In this document: positions 14,179-26,149 of the stretch, in pieces
How the letters are laid out: every line of letters starts with the position of its first letter
Position numbering within the stretch: position 1 is the stretch's first letter
DNA from: Dillenia suffruticosa
Taxonomy: Eukaryota > Streptophyta > Magnoliopsida > Dilleniales > Dilleniaceae
Direction: 5' to 3'
Assembly: GCA_033439265.1 (NCBI GenBank)
Contig: JAVTVX010000010.1
Span: 21,627,056-21,691,055, forward strand
Length of the DNA: 64,000 bases
The notes under the pieces: model-generated
The model's input: the letters and a program-made list of their open reading frames with translations, nothing else
What the model was told of the DNA's origin: nothing
The model's database searches: none
Made by a program: the position numbers and the translations under genes

Positions 14179-15016
14179 ACGGAACCCATAGTGTTATGAT
14201 TACCTTCATTTCCCCCCCCCCTTCCCATTTAAGACAGGGAATTTTCAAAGTACCATTACGTTTATTCATCACTCTTATAATGGGTGAGAATAAAGGATTT
14301 AAATTTAAAATAAAGAATTTTAAATCTATATATTACCCGCAAGACAACTGAATTCTAATAATAAAACTTAAAAATGTTAAATAGAAGAGAAGATTTTAAG
14401 TTCATAATACACTTGTCTGACAAAAGCAGGGGATAAACATTATCTGCATATTCGATGAATGTAATTTTTACATCAATTATCAAAAATTATTTTTAGGATA
14501 AATTTTAAAATCAAATTAATAAAGAACGTGAATAGAAAAATGAATCGGTCATTTTGACCGTCAATGGCAGATATGGGCACGAAAATTTTTGTATTAAAGT
14601 GATATTAACTTGCAATTATGAAGTTCTTATCGGAGTCCGACATTTGGGAAATTTGTGATTCCTTAGGATACTAGTTTGTATCGGTCAAACGCTATGAAAA
14701 TTACCACGATGAAATCTACGTATTATTGAAGCCTGCGTTGAAGGGGGGAAAATTGGTAGAAGGTATATTTAAAATGTCTTTTTGTCCCCTATAAATGTCA
14801 ACACTGGAACCAGTTTTCGGTCTATATGGATGTAATAATTTTCGGGCCATGATTTTGATTTTTGGGTGTCTCAAATTTTTACCCATTTCGGTTTATTCGC
14901 CAATCATCGTCCAAAGACGGCCATGGTGGGCTAATGATTTTTTGGTCACTTAGCGCGACAAGTGCAATACGTTAACAGCCACAACCAATATCCTCCTTAA
15001 AAATCAAGTGCAAGTT

Positions 15017-15018
<2 letters not shown>

Positions 15019-15052
<34 letters not shown>
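15019..15052. repeat. (CT)n microsatellite
   Basis: An uninterrupted run of CT dinucleotides of about 34 bp in intergenic DNA. Confidence 0.9.
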
Positions 15053-15053
<1 letters not shown>

Positions 15054-15189
15054 GTTTGGCGGGAAAAGGTGTTTGGCTAATTGCTGCAGTCCTGATGCCT
15101 CTGTGTCATGCGCTACCAAATGGATTGTCTGTCTCTAGTTGGGTGCCTCATCAAACCTGCTAGCATTATTTTTGTGAGGCATAATCATA

Positions 15190-15690
15190 GCATATATTTT
15201 TGAGTCAGAACCCACAAGCCGAAATTTTTTTTTCTTCAATGGGGTTTGCAAATTACACGGTTTTCACTTCAAGACAAAAGGGATATGACCCAATTTGTGG
15301 TTTCTTTCCTTTTCAAGACATGGGTGTGCGATTCATACTTGTCCTGATGGGAGTATACTTGTTGTGGAGTTCAAGTGATGTGTCAAACATTGCCTTGGTC
15401 GTTACCAATTTCAACAACTATGCTGGAATAATTGAACAAATTCAGATTCAACAGCATTAAGGCTTCGGATATGTGTGAGATATAGTATTCATGTTGAGGC
15501 TACATTGACCATTCCGATGGAGAGTACCCACCTCAGTCTCGACTTTGAACCAATTAAGTGCCCAGAGGGCAACATTCTCTTAACAACGCAGCTGCTAGAA
15601 AGGCTGTTGCTAGAGCAATGCAGGCAATTTTTACTGGTGGGTTCCAGAATGTTGCTGATACCCAACAGTTGATGTACTTCTAGCAAAGTA
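15190..15690 (+). pseudogene. Unrecognised coding-like relic
   Basis: Local GC content and codon-like texture rise here. An 86-codon frame (15200-15460) is followed by a second short stretch in another frame at about 15575-15675 that reads AAARKAVARAMQAIFTGG and then FQNVADTQQLMYF. The pieces do not form one frame and no splice sites join them cleanly. I do not recognise the family. It may be a decayed retrocopy or an exon fragment of a host gene, and chance remains possible. Confidence 0.22.
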
Positions 15691-18580
15691 CTCTAGAGGT
15701 TATTCTTTGTAACTATAATTGATCTAATTGATTGGTAATTTATTTACTAAACTTAAACTAAAGAAAATCATATGTTTGTAATATTTTTCCTAAGAATTGC
15801 CTAAGTAGGTTGTTTGTATTAAAATGATTTTTCTTAAGAAAATCATATGTTTGCCTACTTATCTAAGATAGATCGAATCATAATGGTAAATGATTGTGCT
15901 TCACCGACAAGTGTAGGATCTAATTATCCAAAATCGGTTCATAAATTTGGGAAAGCACAAGAAATGAAAATGGCCTTGCTAGAGAAATTTTATGAAACAA
16001 AAAGAAAAGTATCAAGGAAAGAGATGTAGTAATTATGACTCCACATGATTAATTTTTGAATGTCACCAAACATATTAATTAGGGAGAAATCAAGTTACTC
16101 AACCAGTGGATGCTTTTCTTCTTCTTCTTCTTCTTCCATTTATTTATTTATTTTTAATAAAAAGACCATCTACTAGTTTTCGGTGGTAATTGACATCGAA
16201 ATTATAGGAAATGTAGAGGCACTTTTTTCATGCTAAGAAAAGTATTAGTTCAACTAACCTTATTTTGGTCAAGCATGTGATGGGATAAGACGTTATGTTG
16301 AAAAGACAGTTTTAAATCGAAATTAACAAAAATGTTCAGAGTACGGTTATGAGTAATATTAAATGAATCAAATGAATTACGGTTAATCGTATGTAGTACG
16401 CATCAGTTTATTTTGATTAATTTTAATTAAATATTTGAATTAGTAAAATATGTTTGTACTAACTATTTAATAGAATTTAATCTATTTATCATTTTATTTG
16501 TCTAATATTTTAATTATCTAAAATTAATTTAACAGCCCACATAGGTCAAATCATTTGTGACTTGGTCAAATGATTGGTTTGAAGTTCCAACTTATTACCC
16601 TTTTAAAAATTAATCGATTCTTTTTCTTTTTTTCTTTTTTTTTTTTTGGTAGAACTCTTTCCTTAACTTAATTTAATTCGAAAGTCTTATGACTTTTCTA
16701 ATAAAAATGGAGCCCACGGGGTAGGGCCATCCTAAGATGTGTATGGTTATGTGGACCTAGAACATGGGCTTGAAGCCCATTTGTGATCCACAATCCCTTG
16801 ATATATATCAAATTCTTTTGGATTGAGTGATCGAATAATTTATCTACTTAATCAGATATCTTGAGTTTGAGTTTTGAGAATGACAAAAAAGAATTTATGA
16901 TAGTCAATCCCTAAAAATGGACTCCACAGTACTCGAACCGGATTAATCAGAAAAAGTTTGGATATCAGTGGTGAAAACAAAAAAAAAATCCACCGATATA
17001 TATATTTAATATAAATCATTGATATTTTATCTGATAATTATATTGAATTTGATTAAATTTAATTTAAATTGAATTAAAATTTTAAAATATAAAAATATTT
17101 TGATATTTATTTTTTTATATATAAAATTTAAATTTAAAATTTTATTTAAAAGATAACGGATTGCTGCCCATCTTTTGATGGTTTAATACCATCAATTTGT
17201 CTTCTTCCTCACTGCCTTCTTTCGGGAGTAAACCCTTTTTTTTATTATTTTGCTTTTAACTTTTTCCTTATTCTGCATCATGTCTTCGTCTATCATATAT
17301 ATTTTTTTTAAAAAGAAAGCGTAGAAAATAAAGCAGGATATTTTTTTTGGGTGTTAAAAAGAGATAAGCATGCATGGGGGTGTGGTCAAAGGTTGCGGGC
17401 TAGAACATATGCCTATAAAATTATGGGTTTAACACTTTTATCTTTTGCTAAATCCAATGCATCCTACTCAATGACCCAAAAAAAAAAAAAAAAAAGGAAG
17501 AAGGAAATTATTTTTGACACAAAAGAATGTTTTAAAGAGCATGAATATGGAAAATTGGGTTGGTCCATTCCAATGTCGGCCTAGAAGGGGGAAGAAGAAT
17601 CTCATGTCCTAACAAAAACAATATTAGGGTTTTGAAGTATGAGTGCCGCAAAGGTTGGGATAGGTTAGATAACAATATTAGATTATTTAGAAGCTGTATG
17701 TGTAATTGTAATTGAAAACCAAGAGGATCCCAGCCAGCAGGATTGAGCTGGGCTGTGCTCTTCATTTTCTTTTCCAAATTCAAACTAGATTGAATTTACT
17801 GGGTCATCACTAATGAGGTTTACCCAGTCAAACAAGGATTGAACTTTAGTATTTCTCTTCATTTTCTTTACCAATACCTTCCATCTATTCCTTCTTTTTT
17901 TTTTTTTTTTAATCTTTAATCTCCTAGTTTAGCTAATCTGTGCATAGGCCCCATCATTTTGCAGTTTCTTTTTTTTTTTTTTTTTTTTTTGTCTTTTTCA
18001 TTTTTTAAATCAATATGAAACACACGATAGTAGACGCAAGTGTAGGTAATAGTTTATCTCAATATATTTTAAATTTTTAATTTAAAATTTATTTTGATTA
18101 ATTTAAAATTATTCAAATTTCAAAAGTTCTATAGTAGCATATAAACTTCTATATACAAATTTTTCCATTTGGATTTTAACTAATTTCGTCGATAACACTG
18201 AAAACTAAAGTCATACACTTTGCCGATGACTGACTTACAAAAAAAAAAAAAGAAAAGAAAAGTAAATCTAAGATTTATAAAAATCAAAATTAATTTTATC
18301 AGTTAATATATTATATGTACTACTTTTTTTTAGTTCTCTGTAAATGTGGGGCACAATAAATTCAAAGTTCATTTATTTGGAACATATTATTCCTCAGTGA
18401 GGATGATACGAATTTAAAACCATTGTATACATATACACTGCCCGTATTCCGTTTGACAAAATGTGTACACACTTTATGTTAAAAAAAAAAAATTAAGTAC
18501 CCCATGCCCTAACAAATGCATCACTTGCACACATCCACGGCTCCACTAGCCCATTTTCTGACTGGCCCAGGCCCAATCAG

Positions 18581-21428
18581 CTAAATTGCATGGAAATCGG
18601 GCTCGGAGGGCTTTGGCAATGGGCTAAGCACACCCGAGTCCAGCCCAAATCCCCTGCCCCAGTTCCTCCTAAGGCCCACTGTGACCCGAGCGGCATACGC
18701 AGCAAAACCAGACCCGGGTGGCGGAACATCAATGTCATACCAAGCCAAGCCTTGTCCATTTCCAACATTGCTTATTGCAGAGTTGCCTTCCTTAGCCTTG
18801 AGCTCCTCCACCTCCTTCCGCCTCTTGTATCTCCGCCAGGCCGCTTGTATGAAACACGCACCCCATGTGCGCCACTGAGGTGAGTAGAACCGGAAGGTGT
18901 GCCTTAGTTGCTTGCTGTGTAGCCTCCTGAATTGTGATGCCACAAACTTCAAGTCCTCCGAACTTAAAGCAAATGCCTCCACTTCGATTATCGCCCGGAC
19001 TGTGCGTGTAGATGATGGGAGATTGATACTGGGCCGTGGGTCAAGGGCCCAAGTTAGCAATTCATCACCACAGAAGTCACCCGGTCCAATCCGGCAAGAG
19101 TTGAAGAACCCGGTCCGACCACCACCTGTTGTGTATGAGTCCAAATGACCCCGGATTATGAACAACATTTCGTTGACAGGGTCGCCTTCTCGAACCAGAA
19201 ACATCCCTTGTGTGCACAGGGCGGGCTTCAGTCTTTCGCATATTGCATCCAGCATTCGATCGTCCATTTGATCAAACAATGGTACCTGTTAAAAATTTTT
19301 ACATGTGAACACTACAATTAACAAAAAAAATCCACAAATTAAATAATATCAGACAGCTATATGATAAATAATGTATTGAGTGTTTTTTGGAGCACTTCTA
19401 GTTGTGTAACAAAATTTGAGACATTACTCGCCGAACAAGATCGAGGCAGAGATGGCGCTTGATGTCTCTGCGGAGTTCAGTGGGAAGGGCATTGAGAAGG
19501 GACTCCTCATCCACGCCTTGGGTTGCAACCCACTTGTATTGGTCATATTTGCGGATAGAACTCCTCAAATCTGTTGGTAAATGCCTGTGGTTCATCCATA
19601 ACTCTGTGTCTGTTCTCTTAACTCTCCACTGCTCTAACCTCACTGTTGTTGATTGAAGATATCTCTAATTCAATCGATTCAAACAATATAATGAGAAATC
19701 ACAATCACTACTTCAAAAATTAGAGATTAGGCTGTATATATAGTTATTTATTGATAGCACTTACTTGCATATTTCCAATGACCAACGCGAAGAGAACTAG
19801 TCCCACTATTGCAATTATTATGGTAAAATTATTTTCTCCGATGTATGTGCTTGTTACAAGATTTTGTCCTAAACAGCTGCATATAAAAGAACATCACAGT
19901 ATCATGATTAATATTTGTTCGAGATTTCCTAATCAAGAACTAGGATGGGAAACTAATGATCTCTACCTGAGTTGCTGGAGGCCCCACCAGAAGCAATAGA
20001 AGAATTTGTTCAAGAACAATATGGTAGGAATTGAATTAGTTACTATATTAGCATATATTCCAAATTGGTAGTTGCAATTGTTGTTACTTGGATCACACAG
20101 ACTTGTTATGTTGCTTGCAATAAACCAGGCCTCTCTTGAAGGGTCTCCGACAGTGTCACAGTCCAAATATTCTAGCAGGCAGGTTGAATTTGCATAGCAT
20201 ATGCTTTTCCAGCATGCTTCTACTCGCTCAATTCCTAACAGGTACCAACTAGCTCCGAAAATCTTTTTCAAATTATGAAATTTTGACAAAAGTAAACATA
20301 GTTGATTAGGTTGCTAGAATATTGGGATTAAGAATTTTAGAAAATGACTTGGTGTAAGGCTCAGATTTTCACTTACATGGCCTGCCAACATGAAGAGCAG
20401 AAGGTTATAGAAAGCGCCAACCCATGCCGTCTCCGTCATGACACCAGTGGCCTTTACAATTTCATCTGACAATGGAAATACGAGATAGAGTCTGAGGAAG
20501 TATTGAAATCCAATGACAAAGAGAAGCACGTTTCTCGTGTTCAATGCCACTGACCCTCTTACATTGGGAATTATTAACCAAACCAATACCTGCAATGTGA
20601 AAAATTAAAAAAAGAAAAAAAAATCATTTCTAATCTTAAAACATGATGAAGTGAGCTGCTTCCAAGGATTCAAATCACTTGGTCTTCAACTCATTTGGTC
20701 TCTCTATCATTATTCAAGAGTGTTCAACAAAGACTTGCCTGAGGAAGCGGGATAGCAGCAAGGAGGTCAATGAAGAAACCTTTGCAAAGATACCTAATTG
20801 CAATCTTATAATGATCTATAACTAACTCTCCTCTTCCAAACACGCGCGATGAAGGAGCAACATAAGCAGTATGAAATCTGACAATAATCTGAGTCCAATA
20901 AAAGGCGTCAATAACCGATCTTACACAAGTAAGGACTATTTTAAGTCTACCCGCCATCTCTATGCAAGCATTTGTAATATCAGTGATGGGCAAGAAAAGG
21001 AACAGAGGATCAACAAACAAAGAAGCCGCACAAGCTACAATGAATATCTGGTTCCAGAGGCGGCTAACTTTTCCTCGAGGATCCAGTATCTTCCTCTTCT
21101 CTGTCTCATAGTCCTCCGAGAATACTCTTCCGAGCACTTTAGCTTTTAATGATCTTCCATGTTCGTTTGTTCCTGATAACCCCCTTTTCGACTTGTCTGG
21201 ACTCGACTCCAATTTTTCTCCCCTATCAACGTTGAATTTAACCTTATGCGAAGTTTCTTCATTGCCCGGTTCGTTGTTTTCGAATTCATGAACATCTTGA
21301 ACTCTAGTGGTATATCTGCCAACAAAATAAGCAAAGGAAATCCTGTGATTGCATAAAACAAGTTTCTGAAATTTAGTTGAAGTATACGAGACAAAGTGGA
21401 GGTACCTTTTGGATTTACCAAGAACCAT
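18581..21428 (-). CDS. CNGC: Cyclic nucleotide-gated channel (group I-like), array member A
   Basis: Plant CNGCs are tetrameric calcium-permeable cation channels of the plasma membrane or endomembranes, tuned by cyclic nucleotides and calmodulin. Seven exons: 21428-21406, 21315-20739, 20589-20377, 20262-19967, 19876-19765, 19664-19428 and 19285-18581, giving about 720 aa. Visible parts are S1 near residues 90-115 (SLFVDPLFLF), the S3-S4 region with RFHTAYVAPSSRVFGRGELV, the pore with WWGLQQLSCLGQNL (filter GQN) and S6 ending IGNMQ. The cyclic nucleotide-binding domain covers about 490-610, with phosphate cassette GPGDFCGDELLTWALDP at about 553-569. The IQ motif IQAAWRRYKRRK is near 632. Intron 2 uses a GC donor (CAG|GCAAGT); the others are GT-AG. 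The C-terminus has one VPPPGSG module and a KPSEPDF end. It looks intact and is the 3'-most copy of the array. Confidence 0.94.
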
Positions 21429-23185
21429 GTTGGATTCTAGGGGAGTTCAATTAAAAGGATCTGATCTGAAAGAGCTGCCCATAACTTGTTTCACTTGGAA
21501 AAATGTGAAATAAATGAAAGATTGAAGCTCAGATACGACATTTCCCCATATATCAACCAAAAATTTAAAAGTCAAACATGAAAAAGAAAAGAATTAATTA
21601 AGTTGATTTGGTAAGCATCGATAGCGTGGAGTCAGATTCGGATGCTCCACCAGAAAAACCTTCCACTTTGTTTTAGTTGTTCTTTTTTTTTTTTTTTTTG
21701 GTCTCCTCATTTACATTAAAAATGCCAAGTCAAACTACTCCTGTGAGAGTGAAACCTTCCAAATGCATGACTCTACACCAGAAAAAAACATCCATCCTAT
21801 TACATTTGCGGTCCGGGCAAAACTTGATCAACTTCTTAAATTTTATGGTTAGCTTAAAAATATCATATTTTCAGATATACCCACAAAAAACCTAGTTAAT
21901 TTCAATGACGAGAGAGAGAGAGAGAGAAGATACTTGGCGTTTTCTCCCCGTGATGGTGTATGTAGGCACCAAAGAGAAAGGAAATACTAATGAAATTCAA
22001 ACATTTGCTTCCCCAGAAATTCTGTTCCATTCCATCGTGCACACAGTAGCAAATTGGTTTCTTCTTGTCATAACTAAAATGGAGCTATGTCAACTAAGAG
22101 GGAAAAGTCTTGATCTGTGGTTGTGGTGGGATCTCTGTTAGCAGAAAATTTTGAAGGTAAAAAATTTGTAGATTTATTTACTGCAAGTCAACATGCTTTT
22201 CTCTAACCGGGGGGGTTTTGTTTCCAAATTTGAATGCTTGGTTAATCCATTCTTTTTACAGATCCAAGGAGTTGACCCCGGCACTTACGCTTTGGACCCA
22301 TTTCTCGATGGCATCGTAACAGCTGTGCAATTGCTTTTATAAAAAGGAATTGGTTCAATGTGATGTAATACAAAAATTATTCGGCCGGTTCGCTGGTCCA
22401 CACTTTTCTCAAGGATTGGCTACTACAGTTGACTCATTAAAAACATTTAAGCCGCTAATTATCCTCGACTCAACAACTACTTGGTAACATTTTCTTCGGG
22501 CAATCATAAGGAATTACCTTAAAATTTTATCGATTTCCATATTTATTATTTAGAGAACTCTTTAAAGCCGATGGGTATGAATCCCTGATGACTTGTACAA
22601 GATATAATTCAAATTATACAAAATAATATTTGAATTATACAACATATGGTTTAAATTGTACAAGACATGGTTCCATATCATTAATACCGAACGAGGGACT
22701 TTAGCATGATCATTCCTATTTCTAAAAGAAAACCTTAGCTTTTATTTTTAGCAACCGAAGATTTCATTTTAAAATGATACATAATATTGAAAACCATAGA
22801 ATTAACAAAAACTCGGAATGCCGAGTGTACCTTTCTCCTTATTGAGTTGTTAACGAAGGTAATAAAACGCTAGGAACTCGAATGAAATTGGCCTTACATG
22901 TCTAGGGTTCCTATTGGTGCTAACATATTTTGTTTAATGGCAGTATTTGATAAAATGGCACCAGCGATTTTTTGGAGTTTTTTTTGGGGGGGGGAGGGGA
23001 GCTTGATAGGGCTAATTTGTGGGTATAATATTTTGTTAGTTATTTTTTATTAAAAAAAAAACCCAAGAGGACATAGATTTATGGGATATTGATAAACTGG
23101 AGTGCAGAGAGCATATATATATTTTGGTACAAACACAGAGCATATGATACATCCATCGTAAGTGAATAGCATTTTCCTTCCCAAC
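21429..23185. other. Intergenic region between CNGC-A and CNGC-B
   Basis: This holds the promoter of A and the 3' flank of B. I found no clear TATA box. A poly-T run lies near 21685-21700 and a GA repeat near 21911-21926. Open frames at 21677-21895 and 21905-22141 look like chance. Confidence 0.5.
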
Positions 23186-26149
23186 TCATTCCTCGATCTG
23201 ACAGGAATTGGACTCAGCAGGCTTGCTGAATGGGCTTGATAAGCCCGAGTTGGAGCTCTTGCTGGCATCCCTCCTAATACTGGCTGTCAATCTCATTGCA
23301 TAAGTGGCAAAGGAAGACCCAGGCGGAGGAACAAGGATGTCATCAAAATCGGGCCTGGCGGGTTTAACGAGTGGGGCCGGCCCAGAATCTTTGCGGGCGC
23401 TTGTCGTCATATTAGCAGAGAATTTCATAGAATAGATAGCTAAACCCGAGCCAGGCAGAGGAACATGAACACCAGACCTTAACAGTGGATCATTAGTGCC
23501 CGGTTTATTGGCGTCGCGGTGCTTTTTGTAACGTCGCCATGCAGCTTGTATGTAGCGGGCAGCCCAAGTTCTCCACTGAGGCGAATAAAACCGAAATGTA
23601 AGTTTCACCTTTTGACTATGCAGCCTCCTGAATTGCGAAGCCACAAACTTCAGGTCATCTGCGCAGAGTGCAAAAGCTTCAACTTCCGTGACTGCCATAA
23701 CTGTCCTAGTTGATAAGGGTAAATGGTCACTTGCAGTTGTGCGAGGGTCCAGAGCCCAAGTAAGCAGCTCGTCACAGCAGAAATCACCTGGCCGTAGGCG
23801 ACATGAGTCGGTTATGCCAGCGAGGCTGCTTTCGGTTGTGTAAGAGTCTAGGTGACCTCGGATTATGAACAGCATTTCGCTTACTGGGTCGCCTTCTCGT
23901 ACTAAGACCATGCCTTCTGTTCTCAAGGCAGGTTTGAGCCTTTCACATACTGCGTCTAATGTTCGATCATCCATTTGATGAAACATCGGGACCTTTTTTT
24001 TTTGGGATAATTTCACACATAAGGAGGAACATCAGGCAAAATATTAATTCTAGGTCAAAAATTTTAATTAATATACAGGAGTTATTTCTAAATTATTTTT
24101 TATCCAACTTTCCTAAATAAATAGTTTGGGAGAGGTAAGGGTATGTAGTTAATATAACAGAGTTTGATCAGAAATAACTTAAAAATTATTTAAAATATAA
24201 ATTAATTTGGTTTTGCCGGAGTATTATACTCTAGTGTTTTCAAAGGTTTGGTTGGTTACTTACTCGTCTAACTAGGTCGAGGCAGAGATGGCGCTTGATG
24301 TCCCTACGGATTTCTGAAGGAAGAGCTTTAAGAAGAGCTTCTTCATCAATCCCTCGAGTTGTGACCCACTTGTATCTATCGAATTTTTGAACTGATTCTT
24401 TCAATTCTGGAGGCAATTGCCTGTGACGCATCCATAGTTCTGTATCTGTTCTCTTCAGCCTCCACTGCTCCAACCTTTTGGAGGTTGATAGAACATATCT
24501 CTGCCCATCAAAATATATGGGATCTAAGTGGCATATTTCCAAGAAAAAGCAACAACTGTTAACAACTAACCTGCAAATCACCGAAGATCAATGAGAAGAG
24601 TATTAGTCCAACTGCTGCCAGGATGAGGTTGAAAATGTTTTCTCCAATATATGTGCTTGGAATTAGATTTTGTCCTAAGCAACTGCAAAAAATTGCAGTT
24701 TTCGTGAGTGATCATGGATCGTTAGACTATCATAAACCTGGGAATTTTATCAAAGGCTGCAGCAGTCAAATTACCAGAGCTGCTGGAGGCCCCACCAGAA
24801 GCAATAGGAGACCTTGGCCCAGAAATTTAAGGCTGGAACTGTATTGGAAGCTACGGTGCTATATATGCCGAATGGGTAGTTGCTTATGCTGTTACTAGGA
24901 TTGCATAGAACAGTTACATTGCTCTCCGTGATCCAAGCTTCCCTGATTGCATCCCCAACACTCCCACAGTCAAAGTAATTGAGCTCGCAAGTCGAATTTC
25001 CATAGCAAACACTCTTCCAACATGCCTCTATTCGTTCTATGCCAAATATGTACCAACAACCGCCTAACACCTTTTCAGCAAAGACCCAAGAGAACACAAC
25101 TCAAGATCTCAACATGGGCAAAAAAGAAATGAAGGGAAAATATGTTACTTACATGGCTTGCCACAAGGAAGAGCATGACATTAAAAGCAGCGCCTAGCGA
25201 AGCTGTTCTCGTCATGACTCCAGTGGCCCTGACAATTTGTTTTGACAGTGGGAAGATGAGGTACAGTCTCAGAATATATTGAGGAGTAACGAAAAACCTA
25301 AGCACATTTCTTGTGTTCAAAACCACTGAACCATTTATCTTCGGGATCACTAACCATATCATTATCTGCACATAAAATAACTGAATTAAGCAACCATGGT
25401 CTGCAAAAACGTGGAAGAAAGGAAAATTAGCAAGGACTTGCCTGAGGAATTGGGATTGCTGCCAAGAGGTGGATCCAAAATTCTCCTTTAAGGTACCTAA
25501 CAAAAATCTTCTTGTGGTTTATAACCAATTCTCCTCTACCAAACACACGGGAAGATGGTGCAACATAAGCTGTGTGAAAACGCACAATTATCTGAATGAA
25601 ATAAAAAGCATCCATGACTGATCTTAATATCATGATCACCCGTTGAAGGCCCATAGCGATCTCAACGCAAGCATTTGTGAGATCAGTAATTGGCAAGTAA
25701 AGGAAAATCGGGTCCACAAATAAAGCAACTATGCAAACAACTCTGAGAATTTTGTTCCAGAGGCGAATTGCTTTTCCTCGAGGATCCAAAACAAATTTAG
25801 CAATCTTCTTTTTCTCTCTCTCAAAGTCTTCGGAGAAAACTCTGCTGAGTACCTTAGCTTTTAAGGATTTTGCGTTTGCCTTGTCGAATTCTTTCTCAGA
25901 CTTGCCTGGACTTGGCCTAATAGTTTGAATTCCATCATGGCTGAATTTGACCTTCTTTTCATTGTTTGCTCCCTTGCTTGTTTCGAGCTCTTCCAATCCA
26001 AGGTCATCTTGAACTCCAGAGGTATATCTGCCAAAAAAACTAGTTTGCTAGTTAAAATGAAAACAGATAAATCAACATGGGAGGTGATTTTGTGAAGCAA
26101 GAAAAATGGATAGGATAAAGAGAGACCTTGAGGATCGACCAAGAACCAT
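23186..26149 (-). CDS. CNGC: Cyclic nucleotide-gated channel, array member B, with duplicated C-terminal module
   Basis: Same architecture as A: exons 26149-26127, 26027-25442, 25365-25153, 25070-24775, 24682-24571, 24500-24264 and 23992-23186, about 757 aa. The start is MVLGRSS as in A, and intron 2 again has a GC donor (CAG|GCAAGT). The pore reads WWGLQQL then CCLGQNLIPSTY, so the filter is GQN. The cyclic nucleotide domain has RPGDFCCDELLTWALDP. The IQ region reads IQAAWRRYKKHR. The C-terminal tail is longer than in the other three genes because the PGSG/KPxxPDF module occurs twice. A four-residue insertion (about AKFV) precedes LDPRG. The acceptor of the last intron is preceded by ten A residues rather than pyrimidines. 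Apart from that the gene looks intact. Confidence 0.93.

Larger units (their letters stand above)
6400..18580. other. Gene-poor AT-rich intergenic block
   Basis: About 12 kb between LOG and the CNGC array with no recognisable intact gene. It holds a poly-A run (7211-7235), a possible TIR element (7011-7963), a SINE-like A-tailed piece near 9600-9670, a possible LTR-type relic (about 11390-12850), an ATTT repeat (about 13870-13900), a short SINE with target duplication (14110-14178), a CT repeat (15019-15052) and an unrecognised coding relic (15190-15690). The rest is AT-rich with no structure I can support. Confidence 0.55.
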
